Assembly: GCA_034520215.1 (NCBI GenBank)
Contig: JAXHNR010000001.1
Coordinates: 620,001 to 684,000 of the forward strand
Origin: Candidatus Krumholzibacteriota bacterium
GTDB lineage: Bacteria; Krumholzibacteriota; Krumholzibacteriia; Krumholzibacteriales; WJIX01
Direction of reading: 5' to 3'
DNA: 64,000 nucleotides
Shown here: positions 8,974 to 17,984 of the stretch, one piece after another
Position numbering within the stretch: the first letter of the stretch is position 1
Layout of the letters: each line of letters opens with the position of its first letter
Program-made: the position numbers and the translations under genes
Notes under the pieces: model-generated
Databases searched by the model: none
What the model saw: only the letters and a program-made list of their open reading frames with translations
Told to the model about the DNA's origin: nothing

Positions 8974-9993
8974 TTGATATTCCATGGAATAGCAGAATCT
9001 CTTCGTAGCAAAAAGACCAGAATTATTTTTCAAGTTCTGGGCATTATTCTATTTATTTACATATTAATACGCGTTGATCTATCGGCTGTCTTGAAATCTT
9101 TCACTAAAATAAAGCCACTTGAGGTAGGTATTATTTTGATAATACTTGTTACTTTTACATTTATAAAAGGGCTTAGGTGGAAAATTTTATTAGCAGGACA
9201 GGGTAAAAGTGTTTCAATGCTACGCTCATTTTCCGTTTATTCCGCTGGTTTATATCTTGGGGTTATAACTCCTGGAAGGGTGGGAGATTTTATAAAGAGT
9301 TTGTACCTTATAAACAGAGGGTTTTCGTTCGGGAAGGCTCTATTTAGTTCACTTGTTGACAGGATATTTGATCTGATCTTTCTTGTTCTAATTGGTTACA
9401 TCAGTTTTATGTTTTTCCCGGGAATTTTTAAGAATCAGATTTTAGTGAGTACTCTGATTTTGATTTTCACCATTATTGCAGTTTTGGTTTTTTTCTGGAG
9501 GAGGGATATTCTCTTCCGAATAGCCAAAAATTTTACATCACTTATACTTCCATCCACATTGGGTTCAAAGATGGATCAAATAATATCAGAGGTTCTTGAC
9601 GAATTTGAAACTTTGAGTTTATCATCAATCATTGGAATAATATTACTGACATTTGGAGCATGGGCACTTCATTATCTTACGTTTATAGTATTCGCGAATA
9701 TTCTGTCGATAGAAATGTCGGTCTCTGTTTTAATTGTAACTGTATCAGCGGCGATATTTACCGCTCTAATCCCAGTATCGATTTCAGGATTGGGAACTCG
9801 TGAACTTGTTTTAATTTTTATATTCAATAGGATTGGCCTAACACGTGAAGCCGCCGTAGCATTTTCATTTTCTTTTATAATTGTATATATTATTCAGAGT
9901 ACGATTGGAATGATTTGTTGGCTTACAGGTCCATTTCATTCTAGAGATCTACTATCAATTACACATGCAAAAGACAATTTGCCAAAATATTAG
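8974..9993 (+). CDS. Flippase-like integral membrane protein (LPG synthase TM/UPF0104 type)
   Basis: 339 residues, almost entirely transmembrane. Start is TTG 8974, immediately after the stop of the GT2 gene, with GAGGAGA at 8961-8967. LRWKILL, GRVGDFIKSLYL and the late GTRELVLIFIFNRIG motif are typical of the lysylphosphatidylglycerol synthase transmembrane family, which in polysaccharide loci stands beside GT2 enzymes. It may move or anchor lipid-linked sugars; that role is inferred from context. No soluble catalytic domain is present, so it is not a complete MprF. Confidence 0.82.
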   Translation: MIFHGIAESLRSKKTRIIFQVLGIILFIYILIRVDLSAVLKSFTKIKPLEVGIILIILVTFTFIKGLRWKILLAGQGKSVSMLRSFSVYSAGLYLGVITPGRVGDFIKSLYLINRGFSFGKALFSSLVDRIFDLIFLVLIGYISFMFFPGIFKNQILVSTLILIFTIIAVLVFFWRRDILFRIAKNFTSLILPSTLGSKMDQIISEVLDEFETLSLSSIIGIILLTFGAWALHYLTFIVFANILSIEMSVSVLIVTVSAAIFTALIPVSISGLGTRELVLIFIFNRIGLTREAAVAFSFSFIIVYIIQSTIGMICWLTGPFHSRDLLSITHAKDNLPKY

Positions 9994-10088
9994 TTAAAAC
10001 TAAAAGGGATTGTTGGGTGTAATTCAAATGTGGTGATTAAATATATATTACAAGAAAATGATTGTAGAAAGAGAGAAGGTTTATCAGA

Positions 10089-10814
10089 ATGAGCCGCTAT
10101 GTAAATGATTTTAGAATGAAAGAGGTGGAACTGTTCTGGGATGCTATAGCCGAACATGAGTATGAGCACGCAAATGATAAACTTGATCGAGTTCATACTC
10201 AACGTTTCAGGGGGGCTATAGAGAGACTTTCGATTACTAATGAATCAAGAGTGCTAAATGTTTGGTCAAGGATTGGTGATGGTGTTCCATTTCTGCGGAA
10301 GGCATTTGGCGATTTTAGATTGGTAAATGCTGAACTTTCCCTCGAAATGTTAAAAGCAAGCAAAAAACTCAACCCGGATGAATGTCACACCCAAACTTCG
10401 CTTCATGAGTTGCCATTTATCGATTCTTGTTTTGATGTCGTTATGTCACTCGAAACTCTTGAACATGTTCCTGACCCCCTCCTTTTCCTAAAGGAGATAA
10501 AACGTGTACTTACTGATGACGGTATGTTAGTTATGAGTTTACCGCCATCGGCTGCCGAATGGACGAGTATAGTCAACAATGTTCTAAAATTCCACCATGG
10601 TGAGGGTCCGCACCGTTTTCTCGCCCCTTCTGAAGTTAAGGAAATGTTGGTAGATGCCGGATTCAATCTTGTAAATTACGAGGGCACTTTATTCCTTCCT
10701 TTCGGAGGAATGTTAATTGAGAAAATTGACATGTTTATTGGTAGAATAATTGGCAAAGGCCCGCTTGGTCAGTTAGGAATAAGGCAATTCTATGTCTGCA
10801 AAGCTTCCAGTTGA
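10089..10814 (+). CDS. SAM-dependent methyltransferase (class I)
   Basis: 241 residues. SCFDVVMSLETLEHVPDPLLFLKEIKRVLTDDG (about residues 116-150, split here as motif II to motif III) is the standard class I methyltransferase core. The SAM-binding motif I is unusual: VLNVWSRIGDG replaces the common VLDLGCGTG form, so the glycine-rich loop is atypical. The start follows AGAAGG. Its 3' end overlaps the next gene by 23 bases, indicating coupling. In this setting it probably methylates a sugar or lipid-linked intermediate; the target is not visible. Confidence 0.8.
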   Translation: MSRYVNDFRMKEVELFWDAIAEHEYEHANDKLDRVHTQRFRGAIERLSITNESRVLNVWSRIGDGVPFLRKAFGDFRLVNAELSLEMLKASKKLNPDECHTQTSLHELPFIDSCFDVVMSLETLEHVPDPLLFLKEIKRVLTDDGMLVMSLPPSAAEWTSIVNNVLKFHHGEGPHRFLAPSEVKEMLVDAGFNLVNYEGTLFLPFGGMLIEKIDMFIGRIIGKGPLGQLGIRQFYVCKASS

Positions 10815-12090
10815 TATTCTGTTTGATAATGTTATAAACAAGGGATTGTGTACGAGGTGTGGCACATGTGCGGGAGTATGCCCAACTGACAATATTCATA
10901 TTGGAGATCCTGTTGGTTCATCACTTCCAGTTCATGATGACAATTGTTCTTCCTGTGGGTTATGTCTCTCATCATGTCCGGGTGAGCGTGTAAAATTTAA
11001 ACCTCTAGAACGATCGCTTTTTCAAGATCAAATATCTCACCCTTTATTGGGTGTTACTAAAAATATTTATCTTTCGCACGCTGTTGATCCTGAAATAAGA
11101 AGAGCAGGGGCAAGTGGTGGTTTAGCGACGGCACTGCAATTATATTTGTTTAGACGGAAATTAATTGTTGGTTCAGTCCTTTACACCCGGCACAGATCGG
11201 AACCATGGCGGGGAGAGGGTCGAGTAATAGAAGATGAAGTTGGCATTAAAGAGGCATCCCAGAGCCGCTACCACTTAAGCCCAATGAACACAATATTGGG
11301 TGATCTAAAAAACAGAGAGGGCAAATATGCTTATGTGGGGCTTCCTTGTCATGTTCATGGACTGAGAAAACTAGAAAAAACCGGATGGAAGGCTAATGCT
11401 GAAATTAACCCGGTAATCGGTATATACTGCGGTAATAATCTTTACTTTGAAGCCACACGGGTTATTCTTCGGAAGCTTGGAGTCAAATCGCTTGGGGATG
11501 TTGCCTCACTTTCCTACCGTGAGGGTAGTTGGCCAGGATGTTTTTCTGTAACCGACAGGAGTGGTCAGACAAAAGAGATATCCAAGCTGGATTTCAACCA
11601 GACTATTCCTTTCTACATCAATCACAGGTGTTTGACTTGCATTGATCTTACGAATGAACTTAGTGATATTTCAGTTGGAGACGGATGGGCAAAAGAAGAA
11701 GCTGCAAAAGAAGGGTGGTCTGTAGTTCTTACAAGATCCGAAACAGGCGACAGGATAGTAAAAGATGCTGCCGCAGCCGGCATTATTCATATAGAAGAGA
11801 TATCAGCCGGTGATGCTGTTGCTATGCATTCACACGCCTTTGATCTTAAAAAGAAGGGCGCATTTATCAGATTGAAACTCTGGAAGAAATGGGGAATAGC
11901 CGTACCACGTTATGACAGGGCTTTTTCATCCCAAAAACTTTCAAGAAAAATAGTTGAAGTATTAGTTTCCTTACAATTTTTGTTATGTTCTTCAAGGGGT
12001 GGCAGAGCAGTGTTTAACATATTACCTCTTGCAGCTATGGGAAAAATATTCCGTTCTCTGAGAAAGCTATGGATGAAAATATCGAAGTAG
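10792..12090 (+). CDS. FrhB-like F420 hydrogenase/dehydrogenase beta-subunit family iron-sulfur protein
   Basis: 432 residues. Two [4Fe-4S] motifs open the protein: Cys20-x2-Cys23-x2-Cys26-x3-Cys30 and Cys52-x2-Cys55-x2-Cys58-x3-Cys62. Then come the FrhB N- and C-terminal domains with GASGGLATALQ, GLPCHVHGLRK and GIYCGNN, plus additional cysteines in HRCLTC. Family members use flavin and ferredoxin-type clusters; those in polysaccharide loci are thought to reduce or modify sugars or to accompany pyruvyl transferases. No F420 biosynthesis gene is seen, so F420 use is not implied. Overlaps the methyltransferase gene. Confidence 0.82.
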   Translation: MSAKLPVDILFDNVINKGLCTRCGTCAGVCPTDNIHIGDPVGSSLPVHDDNCSSCGLCLSSCPGERVKFKPLERSLFQDQISHPLLGVTKNIYLSHAVDPEIRRAGASGGLATALQLYLFRRKLIVGSVLYTRHRSEPWRGEGRVIEDEVGIKEASQSRYHLSPMNTILGDLKNREGKYAYVGLPCHVHGLRKLEKTGWKANAEINPVIGIYCGNNLYFEATRVILRKLGVKSLGDVASLSYREGSWPGCFSVTDRSGQTKEISKLDFNQTIPFYINHRCLTCIDLTNELSDISVGDGWAKEEAAKEGWSVVLTRSETGDRIVKDAAAAGIIHIEEISAGDAVAMHSHAFDLKKKGAFIRLKLWKKWGIAVPRYDRAFSSQKLSRKIVEVLVSLQFLLCSSRGGRAVFNILPLAAMGKIFRSLRKLWMKISK

Positions 12091-12129
12091 AATTTTAATA
12101 TACATTAATCTATGGAAAGGGATAAATTA

Positions 12130-14187
12130 ATGAGAACAACTAAAGCAAAAAGAATTTGTTACCTGTTTGTTTTTTTAACAGCGCTGTCCCTATTTTTTCC
12201 TTTATGCGGACCCTTGATATTCCTTTCCGGACTGATTCAGACTTTTTTCCTCCCCGGTCTAGTGTTTTTCTTCCTTTTCGGGGATAATAAACGTCCCTGG
12301 ACGGATAATGTGTTTTTTACACCCCTTATCTCACCAATTATACTAACACTTACTGTGTTGATTATGTCCCGGATAACAGGGGATTTTAATCTGTCCTTTA
12401 AACTCTCCGCGGGCTTGTATTATTTTCTTTTTGCTCTTGTGATCATTTTGAAGAAGGACCAATTTGGAGAATTGAAATCTGCCATACCTGTAAGTGTCAT
12501 TACACTATCTATCTGTTACGGGATTCTTTTAGTTGTTACCTATTTTGTTAACGATTTTTTGCTGATTAGATCTGACGCCTGGTATCATGCCTCCGTAGTT
12601 AATGAAATAACAGCAAGAGGGATACCACCGATGGAGCCCTTTTTGCCCAACCAGCCTATTAGATACATGTGGATTTTTCACCTGTTTATTGCCACATGGA
12701 AAAATCTTTCAAATCTTCCCCTTTTTCGGGCTATGAGTTTTCTTAACATTATAAGCGCTTTTGCTTTGCCATACCTTGTAGCAAGAATCATTTCTTCATT
12801 CATTTCCAGCAGTCGGAAGGTGTTTGTCTCTACTCTTATAACGATTGCCGGACTGGAATCTGTTTCATGGATAGTATGGCCTGTTTTCCTTTTAAGGGCT
12901 CTTTTTGGTGAGGTCAGAGGAATGGAAGAGGTTTTAAGAAATATCAATGCAATCCAGCTTAGTGGACAGGGCCCCCTTAAGTTTTTAAGTCCATTTGGTA
13001 CCTGGATGGTTAATCTGAGCGATAAATTTATTACTATAACTTCGTTCAGTTTTTCACTGAATCTCTTTCTTCTCGGCTTCGTGATTTTTCTATCGCGCGG
13101 GTTCCTTAGGAATTCTAAGATCAAAGCTGTTATTACATTCTTTGTTATTGCTCTTGGTGCGTTTCTCTTTCATATAATTACAGGTACGGTTCTTATATGT
13201 ACCCTTGTTGGAGCGGGAGTACTGGTTCCATTCATAAGAAGATATATTTCGGAAGAGACGGCTTTATTCTTGCCCGAATCCCTTCCAGCCATCGCCGCGA
13301 TCCTTGCTGCTGTTGCCGGGTTGCCTTACCTCGTATCACTCGGTGGAACAGAAACCGGGAGTGGTAATTTATTCTCTGAATATATCCATTTTGGTTTTAA
13401 GAATGTTGCTACAATTGTCCTGCCCCTGTTAATATTGTTCTACCCAGCTCGACGCGCTTTTAAAAAGGTATTTTTCGCAGAGAGTCATGAATATGCTGTT
13501 ATAGCCTCGTGGATTATCCCTCTTATTATCCTGAATCTATTTGTTGATCTGCCAACCCGCAGCGAATCGAAACTAATTTTTCCACTATTCCTTCTTCTCG
13601 GATCCGTAATATCTATTGAAATTACCAGTATGATAATGGATTCTCGTGGAGTAAAAAGAAAACTCATTATAACAGCTACTTTTCTACTTTTCTTTATCCC
13701 GCCCTTTCTTACATTTCGCGGGTTTATAGTTGCACGCCCTGGTGAGGAAGAGGTGCTGGTTGTCAGACGCGATGCTTATAGTGGAGAAAAAGACTTTTTC
13801 GAGTGGATAAGGAAAAATACTGATAAAAATGCTGTATTTGCTGAAAAGGGGTTCAATCACTTGGTGCCCGTTTTCGCTTCGAGAAGAAGTTTTGCGGGAG
13901 GATTGAAATTCTGGAGAGTTTATGGCTATAATAAAGATTATGTTGCGCGGCACTACAATCTTAACGAGCAATTGTTTGCCTGCGGTTCATTAAGTGACGA
14001 AACTGTGGAAGCCATTAAGAATATTGGATTTGATTTGTATATAGCCGTTTTTGATAGAGACATAAAAAAATGTCCTGTTCTAGGTTCCAAATTTCAAAAG
14101 CGGAACGATTTATTTGAATTGGTATATTCCCAAAGAAACGCGAGGCTCTATCATTTAAAACAGTTCCAAAAGAATAAAAAGGATTGA
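12130..14187 (+). CDS. Large multi-span membrane protein, GT-C-like
   Basis: About 685 residues: some 13-15 transmembrane segments through residue 550, then a soluble C-terminal domain. ATG 12130 is preferred over ATG 12112 because AAAGGGA (12116-12122) fits it. The first extracytoplasmic loop (SDAWYHASVVNEI) has an acidic residue near the end of a membrane helix, as in GT-C glycosyltransferases that use polyprenyl-phosphate sugars. The C-terminal part (YSGEKDFFEWIRKNT, FAEKGFNHLVPVFASRR) resembles periplasmic domains of such proteins. I cannot name the family. Its position after the FrhB-like gene suggests a role in glycan assembly. Confidence 0.6.
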   Translation: MRTTKAKRICYLFVFLTALSLFFPLCGPLIFLSGLIQTFFLPGLVFFFLFGDNKRPWTDNVFFTPLISPIILTLTVLIMSRITGDFNLSFKLSAGLYYFLFALVIILKKDQFGELKSAIPVSVITLSICYGILLVVTYFVNDFLLIRSDAWYHASVVNEITARGIPPMEPFLPNQPIRYMWIFHLFIATWKNLSNLPLFRAMSFLNIISAFALPYLVARIISSFISSSRKVFVSTLITIAGLESVSWIVWPVFLLRALFGEVRGMEEVLRNINAIQLSGQGPLKFLSPFGTWMVNLSDKFITITSFSFSLNLFLLGFVIFLSRGFLRNSKIKAVITFFVIALGAFLFHIITGTVLICTLVGAGVLVPFIRRYISEETALFLPESLPAIAAILAAVAGLPYLVSLGGTETGSGNLFSEYIHFGFKNVATIVLPLLILFYPARRAFKKVFFAESHEYAVIASWIIPLIILNLFVDLPTRSESKLIFPLFLLLGSVISIEITSMIMDSRGVKRKLIITATFLLFFIPPFLTFRGFIVARPGEEEVLVVRRDAYSGEKDFFEWIRKNTDKNAVFAEKGFNHLVPVFASRRSFAGGLKFWRVYGYNKDYVARHYNLNEQLFACGSLSDETVEAIKNIGFDLYIAVFDRDIKKCPVLGSKFQKRNDLFELVYSQRNARLYHLKQFQKNKKD

Positions 14188-14289
14188 GAATTACAGATCG
14201 TATAATGTTATATTTTTGCCTTTTTTGAACAATTCTTGCATACTATTTTATAACAGCACTTACAGCTATTAATCTTCAGGGGAGACGTG

Positions 14290-15543
14290 ATGGAAGTATT
14301 TCGAATTAGAGGTGGAAACAGTCTTGAGGGAGAGGTGAATTTAAGCGGCGCTAAAAATGCCTCGCTGCCTATTTTGTTCGGCTCTCTGATAAGCGGCGGG
14401 ATTGTTGAATTAGAGAATGTTCCGGTCTTGATGGAAGATATACGCGTGGCCATCGAGATAATAAAAAGTATCGGAGCCGAAGTTAAAGTCAGCGGGAACA
14501 AAGTTATTATCGATCCATCCGGAATAAAAGATTCTTCATTGCCCCTGGAACTTGTTTCAAGAATCCGTTATTCACTTCTGCTTCTCGGTGTATTTCTGAA
14601 TCGATTTGGCAAAGTGGAACTTCCTTTTCCCGGCGGATGTGATATCGGGGCGAGAAAATTTGATCTACACATCAAGGGGCTTCGTGACCTCGGCGCGGAA
14701 ATGGTCGTAAATGACGAGGGTGTCTTCGGCACTGTCGGTTCGTTAAAAGGTGCTGAGGTGGAATTCTATCTTCCGACTACTTCCGGCACTGAAAATATTA
14801 TGATAGGCGCTTGTATGGCCAAGGGTACGACTGTTATCAGAAACGCGAACACCAGACCTGAAATCCTTGATTTCGCGAGTTTCTTAAACGGTATGGGAGC
14901 AAATATCAGGATTTCAAACCGCTTAATTGAAATAAAAGGTGTAAATAGTCTTAAAGGAACAAAGCATAAAATCATGAAAGGTTCAGATGAAGCAATGACC
15001 TATATGATAGCCGCAGGCATTACAGGCGGGGAAATAGTTATCAAGGACTATAATCTTGATTATCTGAGGGTCGATGCACAATATCTAAGAGACTGCGGGA
15101 TGGAAATCTTTGAATGGGGCGGTTCTATTTATGTTTCCGGAAAGAAGGAAATATCTCCTTTTGATATGTTTACTGCTCCGTATCCGGGAGTAAATTCTGA
15201 TATGCAGCCGCTTTTTTCCGCTTTAGCGCTTAAGGCTGACGGTGAATCCACGATAACGGACCAGCGTTTCACCGACAGGTTCAGCTATGTTAAAGAGCTT
15301 AGATCTTTCGGCGCCGAGATAAATCACTACGGCAACTGCGCAGTTGTTCTGGGGGGAAAAGAACTTAGAGGAGCAAGTGTACGGGCGACTGATCTTAGAG
15401 GCGGTGTGTCTGAAGTACTTGTGGCTCTTATGAGTAATGGGGAGACTGTAATAAGTAATATATATCAGATAGACAGGGGATACGAGAGGTTGGAGAAGAA
15501 ACTGAGCAGCCTGGGCGCCAGTATTGTAAGAACGGAAGATTAG
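14290..15543 (+). CDS. murA: UDP-N-acetylglucosamine 1-carboxyvinyltransferase
   Basis: 417 residues from ATG 14290, chosen over GTG 14287 because AGGGGAG at 14278-14284 is better spaced. MurA adds enolpyruvate from PEP to UDP-GlcNAc, the first committed step of peptidoglycan synthesis. Lys22-Asn23 (SGAKNASLPIL) and the catalytic Cys117 in PGGCDIGARKFDLHIKGL are present, so this is the Cys-type enzyme normally sensitive to fosfomycin. IYQIDRGYE near the C-terminus is the usual family ending. It is followed 15 bases later by murB. This pair is embedded in polysaccharide genes rather than in a dcw cluster. Confidence 0.96.
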   Translation: MEVFRIRGGNSLEGEVNLSGAKNASLPILFGSLISGGIVELENVPVLMEDIRVAIEIIKSIGAEVKVSGNKVIIDPSGIKDSSLPLELVSRIRYSLLLLGVFLNRFGKVELPFPGGCDIGARKFDLHIKGLRDLGAEMVVNDEGVFGTVGSLKGAEVEFYLPTTSGTENIMIGACMAKGTTVIRNANTRPEILDFASFLNGMGANIRISNRLIEIKGVNSLKGTKHKIMKGSDEAMTYMIAAGITGGEIVIKDYNLDYLRVDAQYLRDCGMEIFEWGGSIYVSGKKEISPFDMFTAPYPGVNSDMQPLFSALALKADGESTITDQRFTDRFSYVKELRSFGAEINHYGNCAVVLGGKELRGASVRATDLRGGVSEVLVALMSNGETVISNIYQIDRGYERLEKKLSSLGASIVRTED

Positions 15544-15558
15544 GATTGAACAGATATA

Positions 15559-16473
15559 ATGACGGAAAATTATATAGATATAATAAATAATAATATAAAG
15601 GGCGCTATTTACACCGGGGAACCCTTGTCAAATCACACTACCTACAAAGTAGGAGGAGAGGCTGAATGTCTTGTGTGTCCGGACTCCACGGAGGAAGCTC
15701 GCTGGATTTATGAATATGCCAAAAGAGAATCAATACCCCTGACACTTCTTGGGACCGGCTCGAATGTGATTGCTCCCGACCGCGGGATAAGAGGTATCGT
15801 TCTGAAACTCAGAACCGGTTCGGCGCGGGTTCAATTTCCCGAAGATAACAGAATTGTCGCGGATGCAGGCGTTACTCTTATAGACCTCGCAAAAAAGGCC
15901 GCGGCGAAAGGGCTTAAGGGGTTTGAATCTATCGCTGGCATCCCCGGCACGGTTGGAGGAGCGGTCTTTATGAATGCCGGGACAAAGGACGGAGATACAG
16001 CTTCTTTACTTGAAAAAGTGGAAGTCATTACGGGCTGTGGCAGGAAGAGAATATTTTATAAGGAGGAGCTTTCTTTTGGATATAGAAAAAGCGCTTTCCA
16101 GAAAACTGACTGGCTTATTCTGCGGGTCCATTTTAAACTTGAAAGGGGAGTGCCTGAAAGAATAAGGAAAGGCATAGAAAAGATATATAGGGAAAGGCAG
16201 AGGAAATTCCCTCTCGATTTTCCAAATGCCGGGAGTGTTTTTAAAAGACCGCCGGGGGATTACGCCGGCCGGTTGATTGAAGAAGCCGGATGCAAAGGTA
16301 TGAGCGTTGGGGGCGCTTCCGTGAGTAAGACTCACGCCAACTTCATAATAAATTCTGATAACGCCACATCGGAAGATATAATCGGGCTGATATCAGAAAT
16401 ACGACGTATTGTCTACGATAAGTATGGAATCTACCTGGAGCTTGAGCAGAAGATATTTGAATCATTCAGATAG
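15559..16473 (+). CDS. murB: UDP-N-acetylenolpyruvoylglucosamine reductase
   Basis: 304 residues. MurB reduces the MurA product to UDP-N-acetylmuramic acid with NADPH and FAD. FAD-binding features are NHTTYKVGG, LLGTGSNVIAPD and AGIPGTVGGAVFMNAG; FGYRKSAFQ follows. The proton-donating Ser is in NAGSVFKRP and the late Glu region is YLELEQKIF. The length and lack of the extended Tyr loop fit type II MurB. It directly follows murA. Its 3' end overlaps the convergent flippase gene by 12 bases. Confidence 0.95.
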   Translation: MTENYIDIINNNIKGAIYTGEPLSNHTTYKVGGEAECLVCPDSTEEARWIYEYAKRESIPLTLLGTGSNVIAPDRGIRGIVLKLRTGSARVQFPEDNRIVADAGVTLIDLAKKAAAKGLKGFESIAGIPGTVGGAVFMNAGTKDGDTASLLEKVEVITGCGRKRIFYKEELSFGYRKSAFQKTDWLILRVHFKLERGVPERIRKGIEKIYRERQRKFPLDFPNAGSVFKRPPGDYAGRLIEEAGCKGMSVGGASVSKTHANFIINSDNATSEDIIGLISEIRRIVYDKYGIYLELEQKIFESFR

Positions 16474-17799
16474 ATTTGAACGATTGTTTTTGTTAACGAT
16501 AGAGCGTATGTGCTGAAATCCCTTTTTTGCTAATTTAATGTACTTTTTAAAGTCTTCTTTATCAGGAACAAGGATTTTCCTGAGTTTTATTTTTGTCTGT
16601 ATACGGAAGAATATCAGCAGTATAATTGAAAGTACCGAATATGAAATACTTGTGGCAATCCCCGCTCCGATAATGCCTAACCTGGGAATCAGAAAGATAT
16701 TAGCGATCACATTAATTATAAGCCCTATAGTTGAAGCAAATATACCGATACCAAGTTTTTTCTTCGAGGCGAAGTATGAAGCAAGGAATTTGTAAATTGG
16801 GAAAATAGTTATTCCCCATAATATAGAATAGAGAGCATAAGCTACAGCTTCGTACTCCTTTCCATACAATAAAATAACAGCGGGATGGATTATAAACAAA
16901 GCGAGAATAGCCAGAGGGACCATGAGAAACAGATTGTTTCTACATAACCTGGCCGTAAATTTCGAGGTTCCTTTGTTCATTGCCATGAGTGTTGGGAAAA
17001 GCAGAGCGCTCATGGCATTTGGAATATACCAGAAGCGCTGAGCGATACTGGCGGCGATCTGGTAGTAACTGACATCACTTGCGGTGAGAAAATATTTAAC
17101 CAGGAAAATGTCCAGCTTGTAATTCAGAAAATTAAAAATAAGAATCAGATAAACTTTTATCCCGTAACGGAAAAACGGTCCGGTCATGGAAAAATCAATT
17201 TTTGCCATTGGGCGATATTCTTTTGTGAAAAGAATAAAAGCAAGAAGACTCGCCGCAATAAAGGAAACGGTATAGCAGATTATTGCTTCCTTAATTCCGC
17301 CATTAAAAATCCAGACAATAATAATTACCAGAACGAGATAAAACAGGCTGTTGAGAATCCTTGTAATATTTGCCTCTCTTATCTTAAGATCGGCCATAAG
17401 AAATCTGATAAGAAAATTGTGTAGAAAGTAAAATGGAATAGCGATAAGTCCTATCAGCATCAGTGAGGGTGGTATACCTGTCCAAATATCTTTTATATAG
17501 GGGTATATGAAGAAAAAGATGATTGCCATAAAGCTACCAAGAATAAAGGGAACCGCGAATACAAATGAAAGAATCTTATTTCGGCTGTAATTTCTTTCTC
17601 CCGTAAAGTAGGCAATAGCAGAGCCGAAGCCAAAATGCCCCAGGGAGAATAATAACGAAGACGCCATAATAATCAGGCCGAAATAGCCTCTTTTTTCAGG
17701 TCCCAGCACTCTTGCTATAATTATCCCCGCGGCAGTTCCGAGTATGGTGGCTGAAATATTTGTTACAAAGATTCTGCCAGCTTTTTTTACAAAAGAGAT
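16462..17799 (-). CDS. Wzx-type polysaccharide flippase, apparent non-AUG start
   Basis: About 445 residues with 12-14 transmembrane helices, MATE/MOP superfamily, expected to flip lipid-linked oligosaccharides to the periplasm. The first ordinary start codon is GTG 17709 (VLGPEKRGYFG), but the frame continues upstream through FVKKAGRIFVTNISATILG and ARVLGPEKRG, the conserved first helix of this family. No ATG, GTG or TTG exists in that extension. GGGGAGG (17812-17806) is followed by ATA-ATC-ATC, and ATC 17799 has ideal spacing of six. I therefore place the start there. A sequencing error or relic coupling with the preceding remnant remains possible. Confidence 0.75.
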   Translation of the reverse strand: MSFVKKAGRIFVTNISATILGTAAGIIIARVLGPEKRGYFGLIIMASSLLFSLGHFGFGSAIAYFTGERNYSRNKILSFVFAVPFILGSFMAIIFFFIYPYIKDIWTGIPPSLMLIGLIAIPFYFLHNFLIRFLMADLKIREANITRILNSLFYLVLVIIIVWIFNGGIKEAIICYTVSFIAASLLAFILFTKEYRPMAKIDFSMTGPFFRYGIKVYLILIFNFLNYKLDIFLVKYFLTASDVSYYQIAASIAQRFWYIPNAMSALLFPTLMAMNKGTSKFTARLCRNNLFLMVPLAILALFIIHPAVILLYGKEYEAVAYALYSILWGITIFPIYKFLASYFASKKKLGIGIFASTIGLIINVIANIFLIPRLGIIGAGIATSISYSVLSIILLIFFRIQTKIKLRKILVPDKEDFKKYIKLAKKGFQHIRSIVNKNNRSNLSE

Positions 17800-17801
17800 G
17801 A

Positions 17802-17984
17802 TTATCCTCCCCTGGAAATGATCTTTGCTGGTATACCGGCAACGGTTACGTCTTGGGGGATTGAGTCAATAACTACCGAATTAGCACCAACCGTAGCTCC
17901 GTTTCCGATTGTAACGGACCCCAGTATTTTTGCTCCCGTGAAAACAACAACATTTTTTTCCATTCCATTCGTCCCTTTATTCAA
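17802..17984 (-). pseudogene. 3' remnant of a hexapeptide-repeat acetyltransferase (CysE/NeuD type)
   Basis: Sixty codons or fewer (ATG 17963 gives 53 residues; TTG 17984 gives 60). GAKILGSVTIGNGATVGANSVV and then VTVAGIPAKII match only the last left-handed beta-helix coils and the C-terminal tail of serine acetyltransferase-like enzymes. The catalytic His and the acyl-CoA site are missing, so it cannot be an active enzyme. It lies between the 870-residue membrane protein gene, overlapping its stop, and the flippase gene. It looks like the remains of a gene whose 5' part was replaced when the upstream gene arrived. Confidence 0.7.
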
